Source: Ralstonia sp. 25mfcol4.1
GTDB taxonomy: Bacteria; Pseudomonadota; Gammaproteobacteria; Burkholderiales; Burkholderiaceae
Reading direction: 5' to 3'
Length of the DNA stretch: 64,000 bases
Assembly: GCF_900104095.1 (NCBI RefSeq)
Contig: NZ_FNJO01000003.1
Span: forward strand, 372,001 to 436,000
In this document: one piece after another, positions 43,280 through 54,738 of the stretch
How positions within the stretch are numbered: position 1 is the first letter of the stretch
Layout: each line of letters begins with the position of its first letter
The notes under the pieces: generated by a model
What the model saw: the letters and a program-made list of their open reading frames with translations, nothing else
Database searches by the model: none
Told to the model about the DNA's origin: nothing
Made by a program: the position numbers and the translations under genes

Positions 43280-43501
43280 ATGAAAAACCCTTGGCTCAAG
43301 AAGAATCCGTGGCTGAGCCTGTGGCTCAGCGGCGCCAACGGCGTGATTGGGGCGGCGCGGGGACACGCACTGTCCGAGGGCGGGCGCCAGACGGCCACGG
43401 CGGCCGCGGCCGTCACGAAGGCGGCAACCGACGCGTGGCTTGCCGCGCTGACGCCGCCCAAACCCGCGCGCAAGCGCACAAGCCAACGCCGTCGCAAGTA
43501 G
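43280..43501 (+). CDS. Small hypothetical protein upstream of the UvrA paralogue
   Basis: A 73-residue protein with duplicated start ([20 protein letters not shown]..), a central Ala-rich helix ([20 protein letters not shown]) and a basic tail ([12 protein letters not shown]). AAAAGGAA precedes the ATG. It might bind DNA or polyhydroxyalkanoate granules, judging from an amphipathic N-terminus and basic tail, but this is speculation. Confidence 0.65.
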   Translation: MKNPWLKKNPWLSLWLSGANGVIGAARGHALSEGGRQTATAAAAVTKAATDAWLAALTPPKPARKRTSQRRRK

Positions 43502-43530
43502 CCGGATGTACAGGGTTCGAGCGGCAATTT

Positions 43531-46224
43531 ATGCAAGCGAAGGTGCGGATGACCGACGATCTCCGGACAGTCCGGCATTCCGGCATCGATGACCGGGCGA
43601 CGGCGCCCGCGTCAGTCGAGGTGGACAACTTCGTCCGCGTGCGCGGTGCGCGCGAGCACAACCTCAAGAATGTGGATGTCGACATCCCGCGCAACGCGCT
43701 GGTGGTGTTCACCGGGGTGTCCGGTTCCGGCAAGTCGTCGCTCGCGTTCGGCACGCTCTACGCCGAGGCGCAGCGGCGCTATTTCGAATCCGTCGCGCCA
43801 TATGCGAGGCGGCTGATCGACCAGGTGGGCGTGCCCGAGGTCGACAGCATCGAGGGCCTGCCGCCCGCCGTGGCGCTGCAGCAGCAGCGCGGCACGCCGA
43901 ACGCACGATCTACCGTGGGCAGCGTCACCACGCTGTCGAGCCTGGTACGGATGCTTTACTCGCGCGCCGGCACCTATCCAGCGCGCCAGCCGATGCTCTA
44001 TGCCGAGGACTTTTCGCCGAACACCGTGGAGGGCGCCTGCCCGACGTGCCATGGGCTCGGACGCATCTACGATGTCACCGAGCGGTCGATGGTGCCCGAC
44101 GATTCCCTGACCATCCGCGAACGTGCCGTGGCCGCCTGGCCACCGGCCTGGCATGGGCAGAACCTGCGCGACATCCTCGTCACGCTCGGCTACGACGTCG
44201 ACACGCCCTGGCGCGACCTGCCGAAGAAGGACCGCGACTGGATCCTCTTTACCGAGGACCAGCCCACCGTGCCGGTCTATGCCGGCTTCACGCCGAGCGA
44301 AGTGCGCGCGGCACTCAAGCGCAAGCTGGAGCCAAGCTATCAGGGTACGTTCACCGGCGCGCGGCGCTATGTGCTGCAGACCTTCGCCACCACGCAGAGT
44401 GCGTTGATGAAGAAGCGCGTGGCGCAATACATGATCGGGCGCGATTGCCCGGCATGCCACGGCAAGCGGCTGAAGAAGGCCGCGCTGTCGGTGACGTTCG
44501 CCGGGCTGGACATCGGCGAATTCACGCACCTGCCGCTCGCCCGCGTGGCCGAGATCATGCGTCCGATCGCGCACGGCGATCCGCCCGGCCCGGCTGGCGC
44601 CGTCGCCGTACTCAGCCGCAAGGCAGCGCGCGCGGACACGGCGCGGCGCGTGGCGGCGGGCGGGTCGGCGCACAAGGCGGCCCCCGATGTGCGGCGCACG
44701 CCAAACCTGTCCGACGAGAAGCGACTGGCCTCGCAACGCATTGCCGAGGAACTGATGGAACGGTTATCCACGCTGATCGATCTGGGCCTGGGCTATCTGT
44801 CGCTCGATCGCAGCACGCCAACGCTGTCATCAGGCGAACTGCAGCGGCTACGACTGGCTACGCAGATCTCGTCGCAACTGTTCGGCGTGGTTTACGTCCT
44901 CGATGAACCGTCGGCCGGGCTGCATCCCGCCGATGGCGAGGCGCTGCTCGTGGCATTGCGTCGCCTGAAGGCCGCCGGCAACTCGCTGTTTGTCGTCGAG
45001 CACGATACGCAGACCATGCGCCAGGCAGACTGGATCGTCGATGTCGGCCCTGCCGCCGGGGAACATGGCGGGCGCGTGCTCTACAGCGGGCCGCCCGACG
45101 GCCTGGCGGGGATCACGGCGTCGCGCACCGCGGCCTACCTGTTCGACGCTCCGCCGCGGCAGCATCGTGTGCCGCGCGAACCGGCCGGGTGGCTCAAGCT
45201 GGCTCATGTCTCGCGCAACAACCTGCGCCGCGTGGATGCGGAAATCCCGCTGGGCTGCTTCACGGCGGTGACCGGCGTGTCGGGTTCCGGCAAGTCGAGC
45301 CTGATCAGTCAGGCGCTGCCCGAACTCGTGAACCGGCATCTGGGACGTACCGACGACGGCGACGCCGACGACGAGCGCGACCCGCTGTTCGCCGTCACCG
45401 ACACACCGACCGAGGGCCGCATCGCTGGCGGCATGGAGGCGGTGCGCCGGCTGGTGCGTGTGGACCAGAAGCCCATCGGGCGCACGCCTCGCTCGAACCT
45501 CGCCACGTACACCGGACTGTTCGACCACGTGCGCAAGCTGTTCGCCGCGACGCCCGCCGCGCGCAAGCGGCGCTACACGGCCGGCCGCTTCTCGTTCAAC
45601 GTGGCCCAGGGCCGCTGTCCGACGTGTGAAGGCGAGGGCTTTGTCAGCGTGGAGCTGCTCTTCCTGCCAAGCGTCTACGCGCCGTGCTCGGCGTGCCACG
45701 GCACGCGCTACCGCCCACAGACGCTGGAAATCACCTGGCAGGGCCGGAACATCGCCGAAGTCTTGGATCTGACCGTCGACGCTGCCTGCGAATTTTTCGC
45801 CGGAGAGGCGCCCGCGATGCGCGCGCTTGCGGCGTTGCGCGACATCGGGCTCGGTTACCTCCGGCTCGGACAGCCGGCCACAGAACTGTCGGGCGGCGAG
45901 GCGCAGCGTATCAAGCTGGCCACCGAGCTGCAGCGCGCGCAGCGCGGCGACACGCTGTACGTGCTCGACGAGCCCACCAATGGCCTGCATCCCGCCGATG
46001 TGGACCGCCTGCTCGTACAGTTGCAGGCGCTGGTGGACGCCGGCAACACCGTGGTCGTGGTCGAACACGACATGCGCGTCGTGGCCCAGGCCGATTGGGT
46101 CATCGACATCGGCCCGGGCGCCGGCGACGAAGGCGGAGCCATCGTGACAAGCGGGCATCCGGATGCCGTCGCCGCCTCCCCCGCCAGCGTGACCGCGGCC
46201 TACCTGGCGAACGAACTGGGCTAA
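43531..46224 (+). CDS. UvrA paralogue (class II, no UvrB-binding insert)
   Basis: An 897-residue ABC-type DNA-repair ATPase. The first half has Walker [13 protein letters not shown], the zinc module [12 protein letters not shown], the second zinc module [15 protein letters not shown], signature [12 protein letters not shown] and Walker [14 protein letters not shown]. The second half has [52 protein letters not shown] and [13 protein letters not shown]. Between [11 protein letters not shown] and the first zinc module there is no ~120-residue UvrB-binding domain as found in E. coli UvrA. An alternative start is the ATG at 43549. It may act outside classic excision repair, for instance in tolerance to DNA-binding drugs. 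Confidence 0.92.
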   Translation: MQAKVRMTDDLRTVRHSGIDDRATAPASVEVDNFVRVRGAREHNLKNVDVDIPRNALVVFTGVSGSGKSSLAFGTLYAEAQRRYFESVAPYARRLIDQVGVPEVDSIEGLPPAVALQQQRGTPNARSTVGSVTTLSSLVRMLYSRAGTYPARQPMLYAEDFSPNTVEGACPTCHGLGRIYDVTERSMVPDDSLTIRERAVAAWPPAWHGQNLRDILVTLGYDVDTPWRDLPKKDRDWILFTEDQPTVPVYAGFTPSEVRAALKRKLEPSYQGTFTGARRYVLQTFATTQSALMKKRVAQYMIGRDCPACHGKRLKKAALSVTFAGLDIGEFTHLPLARVAEIMRPIAHGDPPGPAGAVAVLSRKAARADTARRVAAGGSAHKAAPDVRRTPNLSDEKRLASQRIAEELMERLSTLIDLGLGYLSLDRSTPTLSSGELQRLRLATQISSQLFGVVYVLDEPSAGLHPADGEALLVALRRLKAAGNSLFVVEHDTQTMRQADWIVDVGPAAGEHGGRVLYSGPPDGLAGITASRTAAYLFDAPPRQHRVPREPAGWLKLAHVSRNNLRRVDAEIPLGCFTAVTGVSGSGKSSLISQALPELVNRHLGRTDDGDADDERDPLFAVTDTPTEGRIAGGMEAVRRLVRVDQKPIGRTPRSNLATYTGLFDHVRKLFAATPAARKRRYTAGRFSFNVAQGRCPTCEGEGFVSVELLFLPSVYAPCSACHGTRYRPQTLEITWQGRNIAEVLDLTVDAACEFFAGEAPAMRALAALRDIGLGYLRLGQPATELSGGEAQRIKLATELQRAQRGDTLYVLDEPTNGLHPADVDRLLVQLQALVDAGNTVVVVEHDMRVVAQADWVIDIGPGAGDEGGAIVTSGHPDAVAASPASVTAAYLANELG

Positions 46225-46230
46225 GGCGTT

Positions 46231-46303
<73 letters not shown>

Positions 46304-46729
46304 CGGGTTTATCGTGAAGCGTCGATTATCAGGGGCGCAGTGATAATCGTTTGTATTTCCCTGTTCTTAATGTCCACTTTATTGACAAGAATCTCCCGGG
46401 ATTTCGCACCGGATACGCGGGAAAAGCCCTGCAGACTGCCGATCTATTCACGTATTTCCGATAAAAAGACGGGTTTTTGCGCGGCAGATAACTCACCAAA
46501 AACCAGAAACCGCTGCGATACGCGCGCTTCCGGTCACAAAATAGCAAGGAGTCACAGCGATACCCAACTCGGCCGTTTCGCGTATTTGTGTTAACCATAA
46601 TACAGCCACGAAGTAAGCGTACGCTACATTAACAAAGCGACGTCGAACGCGCATATGCTCCCGAAGAGAGCCCAGGTTTTCACGTGGTTTCAGTTTCCCT
46701 GCGGGTAACGCCTCATTTGCGAAGCCGAG
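46304..46729. other. AT-richer gene-free stretch
   Basis: About 430 bp with noticeably lower GC than the surroundings. No ORF has convincing codon use, and no terminator or tRNA was found. It contains short A/T runs and the likely promoter of the GNAT gene. It may be foreign DNA or hold an unrecognised small RNA. Confidence 0.5.
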
Positions 46730-47176
46730 ATGTTGAGAGAAATCAGATTTGGAGCCGCCCACGCTGCGGATATGAATGCCGTGACGGAATTCTGCGCCGC
46801 TTGGCAAATCGAGGCGCAGACAGACACGGCGGATGAAACACGGCTCCACCATGTCGGCCGCCTGCAGGGGAAAATCGTCGCGTGGGCATTTGGCGAATGC
46901 CTCGACGAGACTTTTGTCGTGCGTTCGGTGTTCGTCCTGCCGGAACTGCGACAGCAAGGCATCGCAACGCTTTTGGTGGGGGCTTTGCTTATGCGCGCCC
47001 GTACCCATCATTGCACCACTGCCATACTGCTCACCGTCGACCATCCCACCTTTTTTGCCCGTCATGGTTTTTCGCTGACATCGCTGGATGCCGTACACCG
47101 AAAACTGGAACTGTCGCGTGAATTCCAAAGACGGTTTGGTGCGCGAACGCTCTGCATGTGCCGGCGGCTGGATTGA
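46730..47176 (+). CDS. GNAT-family N-acetyltransferase
   Basis: A 148-residue acetyl-CoA-dependent acyltransferase. Motif A is VRSVFVLPELRQQGIATLLVGALL, where R/Q-Q-x-G-x-A forms the pyrophosphate loop. Motif B is seen as HPTFFARHGFSLTSLDAV. The N-terminal substrate part (LREIRFGAAHAADMNAVTEFC) is standard. The substrate is unknown. Codon use is less GC-rich than in neighbours, consistent with recent acquisition. The ribosome site before the ATG is weak. Confidence 0.8.
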   Translation: MLREIRFGAAHAADMNAVTEFCAAWQIEAQTDTADETRLHHVGRLQGKIVAWAFGECLDETFVVRSVFVLPELRQQGIATLLVGALLMRARTHHCTTAILLTVDHPTFFARHGFSLTSLDAVHRKLELSREFQRRFGARTLCMCRRLD

Positions 47177-47520
47177 ACATCCAGTCCCCGGCGGCACGGC
47201 TGCAGTAATTTTCATACGTCAATTTTGCATGTCGACGAAACTCCTGCAGTCGCTGCCATCGACGTCCGACACGTCGCAAAACGCAAGCATGGGCGCAGGG
47301 GAAAGCAGAAGGAAGACTGCGGCCGCCGCACGCTGACCTTGCCACCGCGAACCCATCGAGCACTCCCCTGCCTACCGAGCCCTCGGGCGTGCTTGTTGCA
47401 TCGGGCTTCGGATCCACGCATCGACGGAGGCCATCTCATGGGTTGGGACATCGTTTCATCGAAGCGAGGCCGTCTCGCCGGCAGTGCGCAGCCGCCGATT
47501 CGCGCATCGGAGCCAAACAC
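47177..47520. other. Gene-free stretch
   Basis: No coding potential, repeat or hairpin that I can support. It presumably carries the promoter of the membrane-protein gene that follows. Confidence 0.45.
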
Positions 47521-48024
47521 ATGAAGATTCCGGTGCGCGTCTTCACGGTCATCCATGGTCTGATGGCACTCCTCTTCACCTGCGCAACGCTGATGTTGAT
47601 TGCGATTGCGGCGCGCATCGGATCGACCGTATTTGTGAGTCAGTGGGACCAGGCCAGCGCACAAGCCGTCATTGAAGCGATTGGATTGCTGGCAGGAGCC
47701 GTTGTCGCGCTGCAGATCGCGGAGACCATCGTCGAAGAAGAGGTCATCCGGGAAGCCGACGTGAGCGCGCCAACACGGGTACGACGTTTCCTGTCGCGAT
47801 TCCTGGTGGTCGTGGTGGTCGCGCTGGCCATCGAAGGCCTCGTGGCAACCTTCAAGGCGCTGCACCAGGATCCGACGCAACTCGGCTATGCGGCCGGACT
47901 GATCGCATCGACAGCCTTGCTCCTTGCCGCCTGGGGCCTGTTCGTCCACCTGAATCGCTCTGCGGAAGAGTTGGAGCCAGAGGCCATGGAAGAGGCGAAA
48001 CGCGAAGACAAGAAAGTGCAATAG
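47521..48024 (+). CDS. Small four-helix inner-membrane protein
   Basis: A 167-residue protein with hydrophobic segments at residues ~8-32, 50-68, 96-113 and 127-148, a Glu-rich cytoplasmic segment after helix 2 (QIAETIVEEEVIREAD) and a charged tail (EELEPEAMEEAKREDKK). No enzymatic motif or known family was identified. The ATG at 47521 is the last in-frame start before helix 1. The gene stands alone, convergent with the tRNA. Confidence 0.75.
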   Translation: MKIPVRVFTVIHGLMALLFTCATLMLIAIAARIGSTVFVSQWDQASAQAVIEAIGLLAGAVVALQIAETIVEEEVIREADVSAPTRVRRFLSRFLVVVVVALAIEGLVATFKALHQDPTQLGYAAGLIASTALLLAAWGLFVHLNRSAEELEPEAMEEAKREDKKVQ

Positions 48025-48110
48025 CGCCGCAAGACCGTGCCGCCTGTGCCAGGGTTCTCACAGGCATCGGTGCAACACCTGCGCGGCATGGCATAACGCC
48101 TTAACTCCGC

Positions 48111-48151
48111 CCAAAAAACAAAACCCCGGAAGACCGCGATCTTCCGGGGTT
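48111..48151 (-). terminator. Strong rho-independent terminator after tRNA-Ser
   Basis: A perfect 12-bp stem (AACCCCGGAAGA / TCTTCCGGGGTT) with a 6-base loop at 48122-48151. On the minus strand it is followed by TTGTTTTTTGG. It ends the lysC-tRNA or tRNA transcript. Confidence 0.88.
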
Positions 48152-48171
48152 CGCCGCCAATACAGATGTAG

Positions 48172-48266
48172 TGGCGGAGACGGAGGGATTCGAACCCTCG
48201 ATCCAGGTTTTGGCCCGGATGCTCCCTTAGCAGGGGAGTGCCTTCGACCTCTCGGCCACGTCTCCC
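48172..48266 (-). tRNA. serV: tRNA-Ser (GCU)
   Basis: On the minus strand the acceptor GGGAGAC pairs with GTCTCC-G. The anticodon arm is CTCCC-CTGCTAA-GGGAG, giving anticodon GCU (codons AGC/AGU). The long variable arm is typical of class II tRNA-Ser, the T arm has GGTTCGAATCC, and the 3' CCA is encoded. Length is 95 bases with CCA. It lies downstream of lysC, the order I recall for Cupriavidus and Ralstonia. Confidence 0.96.
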
Positions 48267-48402
48267 AAACTTTTGTTGTGCAAGGGAGGCTGCACAACAG
48301 AGCGCGTATTCTAGCGAGGCAGTCTCGACTGGTCAACGAATTTCTCGCGACCCGTGACAAAAATCACAGCAATCCTGCCGCGCCAGAATTTTCAGAAGCG
48401 GA

Positions 48403-49653
48403 TCACGCCTGATCCAGCTCGAACACCTTGTGCAGCGCGCGCACGGCGAGCTCCATGTACTTCTCGTCGATCAGCACCGAGATCTTGATTTCCGAGGTGG
48501 AGATCATCTGGATGTTGATGCCCTCTTCCGACAGCGTGCGGAACATCTTGCTGGCGATGCCCACGTGCGAGCGCATGCCCACGCCCACCACCGACACCTT
48601 CGACACCTTCGGGTCGCCCGACACGCTGGCGGCGCCGATATGGGCCTTCACGCTGTCGTTCAGGATGGTCAGCGCGCGCTGGTAGTCGCCGCGCGGCACG
48701 GTGAACGTGAAGTCGGTCTTGCCGTCCACCGACTGGTTCTGGATGATCATGTCGACGTCGATGTTGGCGTCGGCGATCGGGCCCAGGATCTGGTAGGCAA
48801 TGCCCGGCTTGTCCGGCACGCCCAGCACGGTGATCTTGGCCTCGTCACGGGCAAAGGCAATGCCGGAGATGACGGCTGCTTCCATTTCAGACTCTTCCTC
48901 AAAAGTAATCAGCGTGCCCGAATGCATTTCCTGTTCGAGCGGCATCAGGGGGTCGGTCAGCGACGACAGCACGCGGGTCTTCACGCGGTACTTGCCGGCG
49001 AATTCCACCGAGCGGATCTGCAGCACCTTCGAGCCCAGGCTGGCCATTTCCAGCATTTCCTCGAACGTGATCTGGTCCAGCCGGCGGGCGTCCTCGACCA
49101 CGCGCGGATCGGTCGTGTACACGCCGTCCACGTCGGTATAGATCAGGCACTCGTCCGCCTCGATGGCGGCGGCGATGGCCACGGCCGACGTATCCGAGCC
49201 ACCACGACCCAGCGTCGTGATGTTGCCTTCGGTATCGATGCCCTGGAAGCCGGTAACCACCACCACCTTGCCGGAATCCAGGTCGCCGAGGATGCGCTCG
49301 TCATCGATCGACTCGATACGGGCCTTGGTGAAAGCCGAATCGGTCTTCACCGGCACTTGCCAGCCGGTATAGCTGACCGCATCGATGCCCTCGCCGTGCA
49401 GCGCGATGGCCAGCAGCGCCACGCTGGCCTGCTCGCCCGTGGAGGCCAGCATGTCCAGTTCACGCGGGTCCGGCTGCGCGGAAATTTCCTTGGCAAGGCC
49501 CAGCAGGCGATTGGTCTCGCCCGACATGGCCGAAGGCACCACGACAACGCGGTGACCTGCGCGGTGCCATTTGGCCACGCGCTTGGCGACATTCTTGATG
49601 CGTTCCGTGGAACCCATCGAAGTGCCGCCGTATTTGTGAACGATGAGAGCCAT
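48403..49653 (-). CDS. lysC: Aspartate kinase
   Basis: A 416-residue enzyme that phosphorylates aspartate, the first step to Lys, Thr, Met and diaminopimelate. The kinase domain has VHKYGGTSMGS, TTLGRGGSDTSAVAIAAAI and ECLIYTDVDGVYTTDPR. Two ACT domains follow (KITVLGVPDKPGIAYQILGPIADANIDVDMIIQ and KVSVVGVGMRSHVGIASKMFRTLSEEGINIQMI..), as in feedback-regulated enzymes. The start is the only suitable ATG. The 176-bp gap upstream holds a -10-like TATAAT and two palindromes. Confidence 0.97.
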   Translation of the reverse strand: MALIVHKYGGTSMGSTERIKNVAKRVAKWHRAGHRVVVVPSAMSGETNRLLGLAKEISAQPDPRELDMLASTGEQASVALLAIALHGEGIDAVSYTGWQVPVKTDSAFTKARIESIDDERILGDLDSGKVVVVTGFQGIDTEGNITTLGRGGSDTSAVAIAAAIEADECLIYTDVDGVYTTDPRVVEDARRLDQITFEEMLEMASLGSKVLQIRSVEFAGKYRVKTRVLSSLTDPLMPLEQEMHSGTLITFEEESEMEAAVISGIAFARDEAKITVLGVPDKPGIAYQILGPIADANIDVDMIIQNQSVDGKTDFTFTVPRGDYQRALTILNDSVKAHIGAASVSGDPKVSKVSVVGVGMRSHVGIASKMFRTLSEEGINIQMISTSEIKISVLIDEKYMELAVRALHKVFELDQA

Positions 49654-49756
49654 CTTCTTGTCGATGCCAGCGATTGTGCAAAGCCGATGAAATTACACCA
49701 AGAGTGGCTACCCGTAAAGGCCGAAGGGCCAGAATCGCGCAAAAACGTCACACATT

Positions 49757-49799
49757 TGACGTCATTTTTATGTGAAAAAAATTCACATGGAAGATTATA
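49757..49799 (-). promoter_or_regulatory. Putative lysC promoter and palindromic leader
   Basis: On the minus strand TATAAT (49794-49799) is a consensus -10. Just downstream lie the inverted repeat ATGTGAA-N5-TTCACAT (49770-49788) and the palindrome TGACGTCA (49757-49764). They would fall at the start of a ~130-base lysC leader. No good -35 is seen, so an activator or the operon read-through from tilS may matter. Confidence 0.5.
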
Positions 49800-49829
49800 T
49801 CTGTCCCTACTTATCGCGGACCTGTCCGC

Positions 49830-51269
49830 CTAATTACCCGATTCCGGCTGCGATATCCACGTCACGCGCCAGCGCGGCGCATGGGGGACATCGGCCGGCC
49901 AGCGACGGTGCATGCCCAGCCCTGCGGCCAGTACCAGCGTGTCATCGCTCCAGAGCAGAGGCAGGTGCGCGCGCCGCCAGGCGGGGACACCGGCCTCCTG
50001 ATACGCCTGCTTCAGCGCCCGTGCCGGCCCGCCCGGACGCAGCACGATGCGCTCGCCCCCTGCCCTGGCCACCAGACGAAGCGGCGCCCGCAGGACGGCC
50101 TCCGGCACGCCGAAGGTGTCATCCCGGTCAAAGCGCAGTTCGCCACGCCAGGCGGGCACCACGATGCGCGCCTCCCCGTGCCATTCGAACGCAAATGGCG
50201 CCGGCACCCCGGCCGGCACGGCATGGCAGGCCAGTACGCGACTTCGAAAGCGGCGCAGCACCAGGCCATCGTGCGCGATAACCGGCTCGCCGCCTTCATG
50301 TTCGATCAGTTGGGTGCGCATGGCGGCCAGGCGGGCGGTCGATGGCGGCTGGGCGCCGAGGTCGCGCAGCCAGTGCCGCAGCACCGCATCCGCATGCTCG
50401 GGCGGCAAGGCCCGCAGGCCCGCGAGGTCCAGTTCGGAAAGGGTATCGGCGTCGCGGCCGCTGCAGACGAGCCTGGCCAGGGACTGCGCGGCCAGTGCGT
50501 CGAGCATGCCGGCCGCCTGCGCAAAATGCGCGGCCGCCTGGGTGACGTTGTCGTACAGGCCAGGAAACGCCTGCAGCAGCGCCGGCAACTGGGCGCGCAG
50601 GGCATTGCGCGCAAAGCGCGTGTCGGAGTTCGAGGGATCGTCGATCCAGCGCAGGCCATGGGCCGCGCAGTAGGCGTCGATGTCGGCGCGCGGCACGTCC
50701 AGCCAGGGCCGCAACAGCCAGACCTCGCCATCGGATTCACCCAGTGCGTCGAGCGGCCGGCTGGCCGGCATGCCCGCCATGCCGGCGACGCCGGCGCCCC
50801 GAAACAGCCGCAGCAGCACCGTTTCCACCTGGTCGTCGCGATGATGTGCGAACAGCAGCAGCCGGGCGCCCTGCTCGCGACACATCCGGCCCAGCGCCGT
50901 ATGCCGGGCACGCCGTGCGGCAGCCTCGATGCCCTCGCCGGCCGTGGGCTGAACGGTCACGCGCGTGCTGACCAGCGTCACCCGCAGGTCGGCGCACAGC
51001 GCGGCGCAGAAGCGGTCCCAGTCGTCGGCCTGGGCTTGCAGGCCGTGATGCACGTGCAGCGCCACCACGCGCGCCAGCGGACATGCCGCGGCCAGCGCGT
51101 CGCGCGCGGCGTGCAGCAGCGCCACCGAATCGCGGCCGCCGGACAACGCGACGGCAACCGTGAACGGCCGCGCGGCCTCAGAAACAACAAAGGCCGCACT
51201 GGCCTGGACAGCCTGTGCGACCTTGTCGGTCAGACGCGCGGCGAGGCGCGTCGCGTCTTCGGCGCTCAC
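49830..51269 (-). CDS. tilS: tRNA(Ile)-lysidine synthase
   Basis: A 479-residue N-type ATP pyrophosphatase that converts C34 of tRNA-Ile(CAU) to lysidine, an essential decoding step. The P-loop is VALSGGRDSVALLH; HHGLQAQADDWDRFC, LLLFAHHRDDQVETVLLRLFRG and the RNALRAQLPAL region are also typical. The C-terminal part contains LRPGGPARALKQAYQEAGVPAW. I chose a GTG at 51269 with AGGAG at good spacing, 1 bp past the accA stop. An ATG at 51305 would overlap accA by 35 bp. Confidence 0.93.
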   Translation of the reverse strand: MSAEDATRLAARLTDKVAQAVQASAAFVVSEAARPFTVAVALSGGRDSVALLHAARDALAAACPLARVVALHVHHGLQAQADDWDRFCAALCADLRVTLVSTRVTVQPTAGEGIEAAARRARHTALGRMCREQGARLLLFAHHRDDQVETVLLRLFRGAGVAGMAGMPASRPLDALGESDGEVWLLRPWLDVPRADIDAYCAAHGLRWIDDPSNSDTRFARNALRAQLPALLQAFPGLYDNVTQAAAHFAQAAGMLDALAAQSLARLVCSGRDADTLSELDLAGLRALPPEHADAVLRHWLRDLGAQPPSTARLAAMRTQLIEHEGGEPVIAHDGLVLRRFRSRVLACHAVPAGVPAPFAFEWHGEARIVVPAWRGELRFDRDDTFGVPEAVLRAPLRLVARAGGERIVLRPGGPARALKQAYQEAGVPAWRRAHLPLLWSDDTLVLAAGLGMHRRWPADVPHAPRWRVTWISQPESGN

Positions 51270-51270
51270 A

Positions 51271-52242
51271 TCACTCCTGGGCGCCGGTTTCCTTGAATTT
51301 GCCATAGGCCATCAGGCGCTCGTGGCGGCGGGCCTGCAGTTCCTTGACGCTCATGCCCTGGAACTGACGCAGCGATTCGGCCAGCGTGCGCTTGAGCATC
51401 GTCGCCATACCCTTCGGATCGCGATGCGCGCCGCCCAGCGGCTCGTTGATGATCTTGTCGATGAGACCCAGCGCCTTCAGGCGATGCGCGGTCAGGCCCA
51501 GCGCCTCGGCAGCTTCCGGCGCCTTCTCGGCGGTCTTCCACAGGATCGACGCGCAGCCTTCCGGCGAGATCACCGCGTACGTGGCGAACTGCAGCATCTG
51601 CACGACGTCACCCACGGCAATCGCCAGCGCACCGCCCGAACCGCCTTCGCCGATGATCGTGGCGATCAGCGGCACCTTCAGGCCAGCCATCACATAGAGG
51701 TTGTGGCCGATGGCTTCCGACTGGCCGCGCTCCTCGGCGTCGATGCCCGGGAACGCGCCCGGCGTGTCGACGAACGTGAAGATCGGCAGGCCGAACTTGT
51801 CGGCCAGTTCCATCAGGCGCTTGGCCTTGCGGTAGCCCTCGGGCTTCGACATGCCGAAGTTGCGCAGCGCGCGTTCCTTCGTGTCGCGGCCCTTCTGGTG
51901 GCCGATGACCATGCAGGCCTGGCCATTGAAGCGCGCCAGGCCGCCCACGATCGACAGATCGTCGGCAAACGACCGGTCACCGTGCAACTCATGGAAGTCG
52001 GTGAAGATCTCGCGCACGTAGTCCAGCGTGTAGGGACGCTGGGGGTGACGCGCGATCTGCGCAACCTGCCAGGGGGTCAGGTTGGCATAGATATCCTTGG
52101 TCAGCTGCTGGCTCTTGCCGGCCAGCCGCGAAATCTCTTCGGAAATATCGACCGCCGAATCGTCCTGCACAAAACGCAGTTCTTCGATCTTTGCCTCAAG
52201 CTCGGCAATCGGCTGCTCGAAATCCAGGAAGGTGGTTTTCAT
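51271..52242 (-). CDS. accA: Acetyl-CoA carboxylase carboxyltransferase subunit alpha
   Basis: A 323-residue subunit of the carboxyltransferase that makes malonyl-CoA for fatty-acid synthesis. Family motifs are [108 protein letters not shown] and [12 protein letters not shown]. Length is normal. It partners AccD, which is encoded elsewhere. It is followed at once by tilS. Confidence 0.98.
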   Translation of the reverse strand: MKTTFLDFEQPIAELEAKIEELRFVQDDSAVDISEEISRLAGKSQQLTKDIYANLTPWQVAQIARHPQRPYTLDYVREIFTDFHELHGDRSFADDLSIVGGLARFNGQACMVIGHQKGRDTKERALRNFGMSKPEGYRKAKRLMELADKFGLPIFTFVDTPGAFPGIDAEERGQSEAIGHNLYVMAGLKVPLIATIIGEGGSGGALAIAVGDVVQMLQFATYAVISPEGCASILWKTAEKAPEAAEALGLTAHRLKALGLIDKIINEPLGGAHRDPKGMATMLKRTLAESLRQFQGMSVKELQARRHERLMAYGKFKETGAQE

Positions 52243-52377
52243 AAAAACGCGGACCTGTCTGTGAAGGGGCGCATTCTACCGGAAAAAATCCAGAAATCCG
52301 CCGCCCAATATGTTGATTCTTATGCATTTTTGGCAAGAATCAACGCCGTCATTACTGCTATCCACCGCATCAGGTAA

Positions 52378-53183
52378 CTAATACGTCACCGGCAGCGGGT
52401 CCAGACTGCGCCACATATACCATGTGGCCACGGTGCGCCACGGCTCCCAGTTGGCCGCCACCTCGCGTGCCTCGCTTCGCGTGACGGGCTCGCCACTGAA
52501 GTAATTGGTCGAAATCGCATTGATCAGCCCGACGTCATCGAGCGGCAGCACGTTCGGACGCATCAGATTGAACATCAGGAACATCTCGGCCGTCCAGCGG
52601 CCGATGCCGCGGATCTGGGTCAGTTCAGCGATCACCGCCTCGTCGTCCATGCCGGCCCAATCCTTGACGTGGACCGTGCCGGCCTTGAAATGTTCGGCCA
52701 GGTCGGTGATGTACTCCGCCTTGCGCTTCGACAGGCCACAGCCGGCCAGTTGTTCCGTGCCGGCCTTCAGGAACTGGGCCGGGGTCACGCGCGGGCACAG
52801 CGTCACCAGGCGCTCCCATACGGACTGGGCGGCCTTGACTGAAATCTGCTGGCCAACGATCGAGCGGGCCAGGGTGATGAACGGATCGTCGCGCGACACC
52901 AGGTGCGCGGGCCCGTACGTGGGAATCATCTTGCGGAGGATACGGTCGCGCTTCATCAGGTCCGCGCAGGCTTCGTCCCAATAGGCCGGGCGCACGGCGT
53001 CGACCACCGTCTCCACGGGCAGCGGAACGGCCTGCGCCTCCGGCAGCTCAGGCTTGCGCGACTTGCCCGCTGCCTTGCCCGTGGCGAGTGCCTTCGCCGG
53101 TACCTTGGGCGCCTGCCTGGCCGCAGTCTTGCCGGCAGGCCTGGGCGCCACGGCAGCAGGCTTCGGCTTGCGCGCGGCAGCGT

Positions 53184-53199
<16 letters not shown>
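52378..53199 (-). CDS. DNA-3-methyladenine glycosylase (HhH-GPD, AlkA-like)
   Basis: A 273-residue base-excision enzyme for alkylated purines. The HhH-GPD core has [27 protein letters not shown], then [20 protein letters not shown] (helix-hairpin-helix) and VLPLDDVGL with the catalytic Asp. Residues 1-60 are an Ala/Lys/Pro-rich extension, basic and probably disordered. Its start lies 16 bp inside the end of cysS, so it is coupled to cysS. This is the only start upstream of the extension. Confidence 0.9.
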
Positions 53200-54572
<1,373 letters not shown>

Positions 54573-54738
54573 GGAGCGATGTGATTGGGTGACGATGCGG
54601 TGCGCGCCATGGCGCACGGGCCCCATATCTTACCGGAAGGTTGTCGGGCCGGCCTGAGGCGGGTCTCGGCATTGCGCCCTGTCCTGCACGCCGTGCCGCT
54701 TTGCTAGAATGCCGCGGAGTATAACGGACCGCCCTTAC

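Noticed and set aside
43291..43530. Upstream extension of the UvrA paralogue
   Set aside because: It overlaps the 73-residue gene in another frame and lacks conserved residues.
46340..46598. Small ORFs on both strands in the AT-richer segment
   Set aside because: No ribosome site, signal, repeat or recognisable domain; codon use is not gene-like.
49770..49788. Terminator after tilS
   Set aside because: The hairpin is A/T-rich and is followed on the minus strand by A residues rather than a U-tract; it sits next to a -10 element instead.
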